Below are positions 14,971-19,321 of a stretch of DNA of 19,321 bases, piece by piece (position 1 is the first letter of the stretch; every line of letters starts with the position of its first letter). The notes under the pieces are model-generated. The model worked only from the letters and a program-made list of their open reading frames with translations, did no database searches and was not told the DNA's origin. The stretch spans positions 1-19,321 of the forward strand of contig CAJUSQ010000048.1 of NCBI GenBank assembly GCA_910588885.1, written 5' to 3'. The stretch comes from an uncultured Lachnospiraceae bacterium. GTDB lineage: Bacteria > Bacillota > Clostridia > Lachnospirales > Lachnospiraceae. The translations under genes were made by a program, and so were the position numbers.

Positions 14971-15852
14971 ATGTTGATTGGAAAACAGAGAATAACCTAC
15001 CTCATTGACAGTGAAAATGTGAACGATGCCTGGGTCCGGCTGCTGCCAAAGCTGCATCGGAAAGATAAAATCGTTATTTTTTTCACAAAAAACAGCCCTC
15101 ATTTTGCGGCGGAACATGCACAGCTGCTGGCGGAATATAAGAAATATGAAATTGTCTGGGAAAAATGCTTTACCGGGAACAACGCACTGGATTTTCAGCT
15201 GGTTTCCAGGCTGGGCTATTATATTTGCAAGCGTCCAAGGGATGCGTATGTGATTATGTCCAACGATACCGGCTACGATCCGGCCATCCAATACTGGCAG
15301 CAGGCGGGGGTGAATGTTTCCAGGATCCGTAAAGAGGAAGTACAGTCGGAAGCGTCCCCGGAGGCGGCAAAGAAGCAGCCTCTGAAAAAGGAACCAAAGG
15401 CTCCGGAATCCGCCAATCCCCCGGGAAATCCGGCGGAACAGGACGGGGAAGGGGATTTCCAGGTTCCGGTGGAATGCATACTGGGGCTTTGCAGGTCGAT
15501 TTCGATCCGGCGGCTCAACAAAATCCATGAGGCCCTGGTAGCCCTGTTGGGGCCGGAGCATGGACGGCAGGTCTATTTTTTCTTAAGAGATAATAAGGAG
15601 TTTCATGAGAAATTAGGGAAGATTTATCTGAAGGATCGGAATGCCCGGCTGGATCATTACATTACTACTGTTTTTGCCTATCACGGCCTGGAGAAAGTCC
15701 CGGTAGAGCGGATACGAAAGCTCCTGCTCCGGAATGGGGGCGCTTCCAGGGATCAGCTGTATAAATCTATGATCGGAAGCTTCGGGTTGAAGCCGGGGGC
15801 GGATTATTATGGGATTTTAAAGCATCATCTGAATATATTGAAGAAAATGTAG
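14971..15852 (+). CDS. PIN/NYN-like nuclease-fold protein with helical C-terminal domain
   Basis: I recognise a PIN/NYN-type N-terminal domain but no named family. Residues 8-120 alternate beta strands and helices with acidic residues in PIN order: YLIDSENVND (D13, E15), GNNALDFQLVSRLG (D74) and VIMSNDTGYDPA (D99, D103), the usual metal-binding set of a ribonuclease. Residues about 125-165 are a Pro/Glu/Lys linker. Residues 165-293 are a predicted all-helical domain containing a second half, VPVERIRKLLLRNGG and YYGILKHHLNILKKM, of the kind that binds nucleic acid or protein. It begins 2 nt after the GTPase-NYN stop with its ribosome binding site inside that gene, so the two products are probably made together. 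I infer a second RNase or an inactive-domain partner for the ribosome-directed nuclease; all acidic positions are kept, favouring activity. Confidence 0.75.
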   Translation: MLIGKQRITYLIDSENVNDAWVRLLPKLHRKDKIVIFFTKNSPHFAAEHAQLLAEYKKYEIVWEKCFTGNNALDFQLVSRLGYYICKRPRDAYVIMSNDTGYDPAIQYWQQAGVNVSRIRKEEVQSEASPEAAKKQPLKKEPKAPESANPPGNPAEQDGEGDFQVPVECILGLCRSISIRRLNKIHEALVALLGPEHGRQVYFFLRDNKEFHEKLGKIYLKDRNARLDHYITTVFAYHGLEKVPVERIRKLLLRNGGASRDQLYKSMIGSFGLKPGADYYGILKHHLNILKKM

Positions 15853-15958
15853 AACGTCATTACCGCAAAGGGACGGGACGATAACGGGACCACGTTGTTG
15901 CAAATGGGCGGAATTGAAATAAAACAATAAAAATATATCGTGATTCAATAAATAATGA

Positions 15959-15987
15959 TTGAATTTCAATAATAGATCTGATATAAT
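15959..15987 (+). promoter_or_regulatory. SigA-type promoter with inverted repeats for the DUF2975-Xre operon
   Basis: TTGAAT (15959-15964), 17 bp, then perfect TATAAT (15982-15987). The inverted repeat ATTCAAT-N8-ATTGAAT (15943-15964) covers the -35. A wider pair, ATTGAAAT (15913-15920) and ATTTCAAT (15963-15970), also includes it. The Xre regulator encoded by the second gene is the natural candidate to bind here. Confidence 0.65.
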
Positions 15988-16025
15988 GCTGCTGTAGGCA
16001 CCCTGGGTGTATCGGCAGCATTTTT
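15985..16025 (+). terminator. intrinsic terminator of the mutarotase-GTPase-nuclease operon
   Basis: AATGCTGC (15985-15992) pairs with GCAGCATT (16015-16022), with an inner CACC/GGTG stem, and is followed by T residues to 16025. It lies 130 bp after the nuclease stop. Its 5' arm overlaps the -10 box of the next operon, so only transcripts from upstream contain the whole hairpin. Confidence 0.65.
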
Positions 16026-16074
16026 GCGTGATGAAAAAATTTTATGAAACGAATCAGGATATGGAGGGTTTCAG

Positions 16075-16551
16075 ATGGAACAGATTAGGATTGCGAGAGG
16101 ACTGAAATTTTTTACGGCTACGGCCTTTGCGCTGGCGACGCTGTTTTTCTTCTGGTATGTGCCGCTGGTGGTGGGAAAGCTCGCCATGAATCCGGAAAAT
16201 GCCTGGCTGAAGTGGCCGGCAATGTGCGGGATGTGGCTGATCGGGCTGCTGTGCTATCTGGCTTTGGCGCTGTTTTGGGGCATTTGCAGCAGGATCGGGA
16301 AGGACAACAGCTTCTGCCGGGAAAATGCCCGGGCAATGAAGCGGATCGGGCTGCTGGCCTTTGGCGCCGGAGGATTGATTTTGGGCGGCTGTGTGTTTTT
16401 GGGCTGTGCGGGAAGCCTGGGGGTTCTCATGTGCGTCCTGTCCCTTTTTGTGATCTTCGGGGCCTGCGGAGTCGGCGTGGTCTGTTTTGCGCTTTCTGCT
16501 TTAATCCGGAATGCGGCAAAGCTGAAGGAAGAAAATGACCTGACCATATAG
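16075..16551 (+). CDS. DUF2975-family membrane protein
   Basis: The 158-aa protein has four predicted membrane helices (about 12-34, 46-70, 88-112 and 116-142) with a short polar loop, GICSRIGKDNSFCRENARAMKRIG, between helices two and three. That loop with F-x-x-E-N-A is the DUF2975 signature. The biochemical role is unknown. GGAGGG lies 6 nt before ATG 16075. A small Xre regulator follows 12 bp after the stop, the usual partner of DUF2975 proteins (as in the Bacillus YoaS-YozG neighbourhood). The pair may sense a membrane or small-molecule signal, with the membrane protein modulating the regulator. Confidence 0.8.
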   Translation: MEQIRIARGLKFFTATAFALATLFFFWYVPLVVGKLAMNPENAWLKWPAMCGMWLIGLLCYLALALFWGICSRIGKDNSFCRENARAMKRIGLLAFGAGGLILGGCVFLGCAGSLGVLMCVLSLFVIFGACGVGVVCFALSALIRNAAKLKEENDLTI

Positions 16552-16563
16552 AAGGAGGCCCAT

Positions 16564-16833
16564 ATGATTATTATAAATATTGATGTGATGCTGGCAAAGC
16601 GGAAAATGAGCGTGACAGAGCTGTCGCAGCGGGTCGGCATAACCATGGCAAATATTTCGATTCTGAAAAACGGAAAGGCGAAAGCCATTAAGCTGGAAAC
16701 GCTGAATAAAATCTGCGAGGCCCTGGACTGCCAGCCGGGGGACTTGATGGAGTGGCGGAAAGAGCCGGAGTTGGAGGAGCCGGAAGGAACGGGCTCAAAC
16801 CGGCGGGAAGAACCCGGAAAGGAGGAAGCTTAG
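16564..16833 (+). CDS. small Xre/Cro-type HTH regulator (YozG-like)
   Basis: The 89-aa protein is a single Cro/C1-type helix-turn-helix domain: MSVTELSQRVGITMANISILKNGKAKAIKLETLNKICEALDCQPGDLM covers residues 15-62, and the rest is an acidic, disordered tail. It binds DNA as a repressor or regulator, most likely at the inverted repeats around 15913-15970 in front of its own operon. AAGGAGG (16552-16558) begins right after the preceding stop codon and lies 5 nt before ATG 16564. The next gene starts immediately after its stop, so all three genes are probably translated from one mRNA. Confidence 0.9.
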   Translation: MIIINIDVMLAKRKMSVTELSQRVGITMANISILKNGKAKAIKLETLNKICEALDCQPGDLMEWRKEPELEEPEGTGSNRREEPGKEEA

Positions 16834-17970
16834 ATGGAAAAAGCATTTTACGCCATTATAGTATGTATGGGATTGGCTGCGTTGTTTGGCCTTCCCCTTA
16901 TGATAACGGGGTTTCATACGGCCCTGTTGTTTGGCAGCAGGTATGGGGGCAGGATTCGGAAATTGCGGAATGTTTCGGAATGCCTGACCTGGTTTTTGGG
17001 GCCGCTATACAGCATCGGATATCTGGCCATTATGGAAGTGGGCCTGAAGGCCGATTGGGAAGTGCAGCTGGCTAACCACCAGATCCATACGCCGCTGGCG
17101 TCTTTTGCCTGGCCGACGGTGTTGACCCTGGCTTGTGTGGGACTTGCGGGATATTTCCTGCTGCGGCTGGTTCCGCTAAGGTACATGCCGCCTCTGGTGG
17201 TGGTGACGGGGCTTGCCTGTTCCTATGGGGGGCTGCTGGTCTGTGTGCTCTGGATGGTGCAGGTATCCGGCCTGGCATTTTTCTGGCTGCTTCTGTTTCC
17301 CCTGAATTGGATTCTGCTGGTTCTGATACAGATGAAGAACCTGATGATACAGTGGAAACAGCTGGTGGAGGAAGAGCGAAAGAGCTTCCGGAACCCTTTT
17401 TTACAAAAAATAAGCGGAAGGCTGCAGAATGCCCTGACCTGGCCGGTGGCGGCCCTGGTTTTGTTTTTACCGATTTTCGGGGGATTGATTGGAATCCTGG
17501 TGTTGTTTGGGCAGCAGCCGGACGATGTGATCCGGGGGTTTACGGAAACCAGTGACTGGAATCTTTCCCAAAGGGTTTCCCCGCAGAATATTTTTTATGA
17601 TCAGCATTATTTGTGTACGGTGGCAGCAGGCGGCCACCGGAAGGTGGTAAAGCCCCTGCGTATGGGGATGCGGCACGGACATCCGGTGATTGTGAACCGC
17701 CAGCTTTGCATTGCCAATGCCTTTGAACAGGTGCTGGAGGAGCGGATGCCCCGGTTTCATCATGGGGTCCGCAGCTTCTATGACAAATATGGGTTTCCGA
17801 TTGCAAAATGCATCCATTCTCCCTATATTGCGGATTTGATCTATATTTTCATGAAACCCCTGGAATGGCTTTTTCTGGCCGTGCTCTATTTCTGCGACGT
17901 GAAGCCGGAAAACCGGATTGCAGTCCAGTATTTGCAGAAAAAACAGGAAAAAGGAACGGAAACGGCCTGA
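16834..17970 (+). CDS. polytopic membrane protein with conserved C-terminal domain (DUF6688-like)
   Basis: The 378-aa protein has about six to seven hydrophobic segments: residues 5-30, 50-68, 92-112, 118-138, 145-166 and 205-228, and a last one near 343-362. Between the last two is a conserved soluble region (about 232-330) with TETSDWNLSQRVSPQNI, HYLCTVAAGGHRKVVKPLR and HGHPVIVNRQLCIANAFEQ. I recall this as the DUF6688 signature, but I am only moderately sure of the number. Several His and Cys residues in that region could bind metal or be catalytic. The start directly abuts the stop of the Xre gene, with AAAGGAGG (16817-16824) 9 nt before it. Its function is unknown; linkage to the DUF2975-Xre pair suggests it is a regulated output of that system. 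Confidence 0.75.
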   Translation: MEKAFYAIIVCMGLAALFGLPLMITGFHTALLFGSRYGGRIRKLRNVSECLTWFLGPLYSIGYLAIMEVGLKADWEVQLANHQIHTPLASFAWPTVLTLACVGLAGYFLLRLVPLRYMPPLVVVTGLACSYGGLLVCVLWMVQVSGLAFFWLLLFPLNWILLVLIQMKNLMIQWKQLVEEERKSFRNPFLQKISGRLQNALTWPVAALVLFLPIFGGLIGILVLFGQQPDDVIRGFTETSDWNLSQRVSPQNIFYDQHYLCTVAAGGHRKVVKPLRMGMRHGHPVIVNRQLCIANAFEQVLEERMPRFHHGVRSFYDKYGFPIAKCIHSPYIADLIYIFMKPLEWLFLAVLYFCDVKPENRIAVQYLQKKQEKGTETA

Positions 17971-17978
17971 AGGAAAAG

Positions 17979-18051
17979 AAAGTTTTTGCAGGCAGCGTGT
18001 TACTGGAAACGGAAGGAACAGTGACGGCTGTGTGCAAAAACTTTAATTTTT
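17979..18051 (+). terminator. long hairpin terminator after the DUF6688-like gene
   Basis: AAAGTTTTTGCA (17979-17990) and TGCAAAAACTTT (18033-18044) are perfect inverted repeats followed by AATTTTTTT. The 42-nt interior also pairs in part: GTTACTG opposite CAGTGAC and CAGC opposite GCTG, making a nearly continuous stem-loop of 66 nt. It is longer than an ordinary terminator, so a small stable RNA derived from it is possible. Confidence 0.7.
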
Positions 18052-18063
18052 TTAAAATGATGG

Positions 18064-18092
18064 TTGTGGAGGGAGGGCTCCTTGTATATAAT
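18064..18092 (+). promoter_or_regulatory. possible promoter for the DUF1538 gene
   Basis: TTGTGG (18064-18069), 17 bp, then perfect TATAAT (18087-18092). A second TATAAT at 18112-18117 lacks a good -35. The first gives a leader of about 37 nt. Confidence 0.45.
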
Positions 18093-18135
18093 AAACGTAT
18101 GGCTGTACATTTATAATAGGAAAGGGGAGGTGCGA

Positions 18136-19321
18136 TTGCATATTCATGAATTGTTGAAGGAAAAGGTGTATGAATCCGTAGTTTCGGTTCTGCCCATTAC
18201 GGGTATTGTATTGTTTCTAAGTATCAGCGCGGCCCCGCTGTCTCCGGCGGCCTTGATCTTATTTCTCTTTGGAGCGCTGCTTTTGGTGTTTGGAATGGGA
18301 TTCTTTACGATGGGAGTGGATATGTCCATGATCCCCATGGGAGAGGGCATTGGGGTACAGATGAGCAAGGCAAAGAAGCTGATTGTCCCAATGCTTGTAT
18401 TTTTTGTACTGGGGCTTTTGATCACCATGGCGGAGCCGGATTTACAGGTGCTGGCAGAGCAGGTTCCGGCTGTGCCGAATCTGGTGCTGATGGCTACGGT
18501 GGCGGTTGGAGTGGGCCTTTTTCTGGTAATTGCCGAACTTCGTATGTTGTTAAAGATTCCGTTGTCTTATATTCTGGTGGGATTTTACGGACTGATTTTT
18601 ATCCTGCTGTTTTTTACCCCGGATACGTTTATTCCGGTGTCCTTTGATTCCGGCGGGGTGACCACCGGGCCCATTACGGTTCCCTTCATTATGGCGCTGG
18701 GAATCGGGATTGCGTCGGTGCGAAGCGACCGGAATTCCAGCAGCGACAGTTTCGGCCTGATTGCCCTGTGCAGTATCGGCCCGGTGCTGTCGGTACTGCT
18801 GCTGGGCGTATTCTATCAGCCGGGGGAAGCCGTGTACACGCCGGTAGAGCTGGAGGAGCTGGCCTCCACCAGAGAGGCGGCGGCAGAATTTGCCAAAGCG
18901 CTTCCGATCTATTGTAAAGAGGTGATTGCGGCCCTGGCCCCCATCGGCTGCCTGTTTCTGATCTTTCAGCTGGTGTTCCGGCGGTTTCACCGGCATCAGA
19001 TTGTGAAAATATTATCAGGCTTTCTCTATACCTATATCGGGCTGGTGCTGTTTCTGACCGGGGTGAACGTGGGCTTTATGCCGGCAGGCCAGTATATCGG
19101 CTCCTCGATTGCCTCCGGCCAGCAGAAATGGCTGCTTCTGCCCATCGGGGCGATCATCGGGTATTATATTGTCCGGGCGGAGCCGGCGGTACAGGTGCTG
19201 ACGAAGCAGGTGGAGGAGGTATCCAACGGCTACATAACCCAGAAATCCATTCAGCACAGCCTTTCTGTGGGAGTATCCGTTTCTGTAGGGATTGCCATGC
19301 TGCGAATCCTGACAGGGATTT
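18136..19321 (+). CDS. DUF1538-family membrane protein (3' end outside the window)
   Basis: An open frame runs from TTG 18136 to the window edge (395 codons, no stop). GGGGAGG (18124-18130) lies 5 nt before the TTG, there is no in-frame ATG near, and the in-frame GTG at 18130 overlaps the ribosome binding site. The protein is highly hydrophobic with about ten membrane segments. It contains the DUF1538 signatures GMGFFTMGVDMSMIPMGEGI (about 54-73) and MALGIGIASVRSDRNSSSDS (about 188-207). A second, related half begins near 260 with TGVNVGFMPAGQYIG, and RAEPAVQVLTKQVEEV near 350 matches AEPDLQVLAEQV near 101 in the first half: an internal duplication. It is probably a transporter or channel; the family role is not established. 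In many bacteria a PII-type signal protein gene lies close by, outside this window if present. Confidence 0.85.
   Translation, partial: MHIHELLKEKVYESVVSVLPITGIVLFLSISAAPLSPAALILFLFGALLLVFGMGFFTMGVDMSMIPMGEGIGVQMSKAKKLIVPMLVFFVLGLLITMAEPDLQVLAEQVPAVPNLVLMATVAVGVGLFLVIAELRMLLKIPLSYILVGFYGLIFILLFFTPDTFIPVSFDSGGVTTGPITVPFIMALGIGIASVRSDRNSSSDSFGLIALCSIGPVLSVLLLGVFYQPGEAVYTPVELEELASTREAAAEFAKALPIYCKEVIAALAPIGCLFLIFQLVFRRFHRHQIVKILSGFLYTYIGLVLFLTGVNVGFMPAGQYIGSSIASGQQKWLLLPIGAIIGYYIVRAEPAVQVLTKQVEEVSNGYITQKSIQHSLSVGVSVSVGIAMLRILTGI

Overview
The window looks like a chromosomal segment from a motile, anaerobic Clostridia species, most likely a gut Lachnospiraceae. The evidence is a flagellin with CBir1-type ends, strong AGGAGG ribosome binding sites, near-consensus SigA promoters, and many proteins of families common in that group (DUF2975/Xre pair, DUF1538, a TetM-like GTPase joined to a YacP/NYN domain). 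I see no transposase, integrase, tRNA, rRNA or CRISPR array.

Layout. 1-221: non-coding DNA with two copies of a 28-bp palindromic element in opposite orientation. 222-2759: a divergent, C-terminally extended CsrA, then a large flagellin whose leader carries a GGA-loop hairpin and a GGA-rich Shine-Dalgarno, the arrangement expected for CsrA control of flagellin. 3076-5305: a URO-D/MtaA-like protein and a LysR regulator. 5477-6484: a coiled-coil membrane protein of unknown role with its own promoter and a LexA-type palindrome upstream. 6569-9201 (minus strand): an iron-type alcohol dehydrogenase followed by a class-3-like aldehyde dehydrogenase, read from a perfect TTGACA-N17-TATAAT promoter and facing a divergent chemotaxis receptor gene (9400-11067). 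11255-15852: a probable operon of a LacX-like mutarotase, an EF-G/TetM-like GTPase carrying a C-terminal YacP/Rae1-like endonuclease domain, and a second PIN/NYN-like nuclease whose start lies 2 nt after the preceding stop. 16075-17970: DUF2975 membrane protein, Xre regulator and a polytopic membrane protein in one tight operon. 18136-end: a DUF1538 membrane protein with a TTG start, cut by the window edge.

The most interesting system is at 12146-15852. A ribosome-binding GTPase of the tetracycline-protection fold has lost the TetM loop that displaces tetracycline. It is covalently joined to a domain matching Rae1, the Bacillus endonuclease that cuts mRNA in the ribosomal A site, and is probably co-translated with a second PIN-like nuclease. 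I infer a GTP-driven device that enters the A site of stalled ribosomes and cuts mRNA or another ribosome-bound RNA. I know of no experimental work on such a fusion, but I could not search for any. The second theme is motility: CsrA, flagellin and a Cache-type chemoreceptor.
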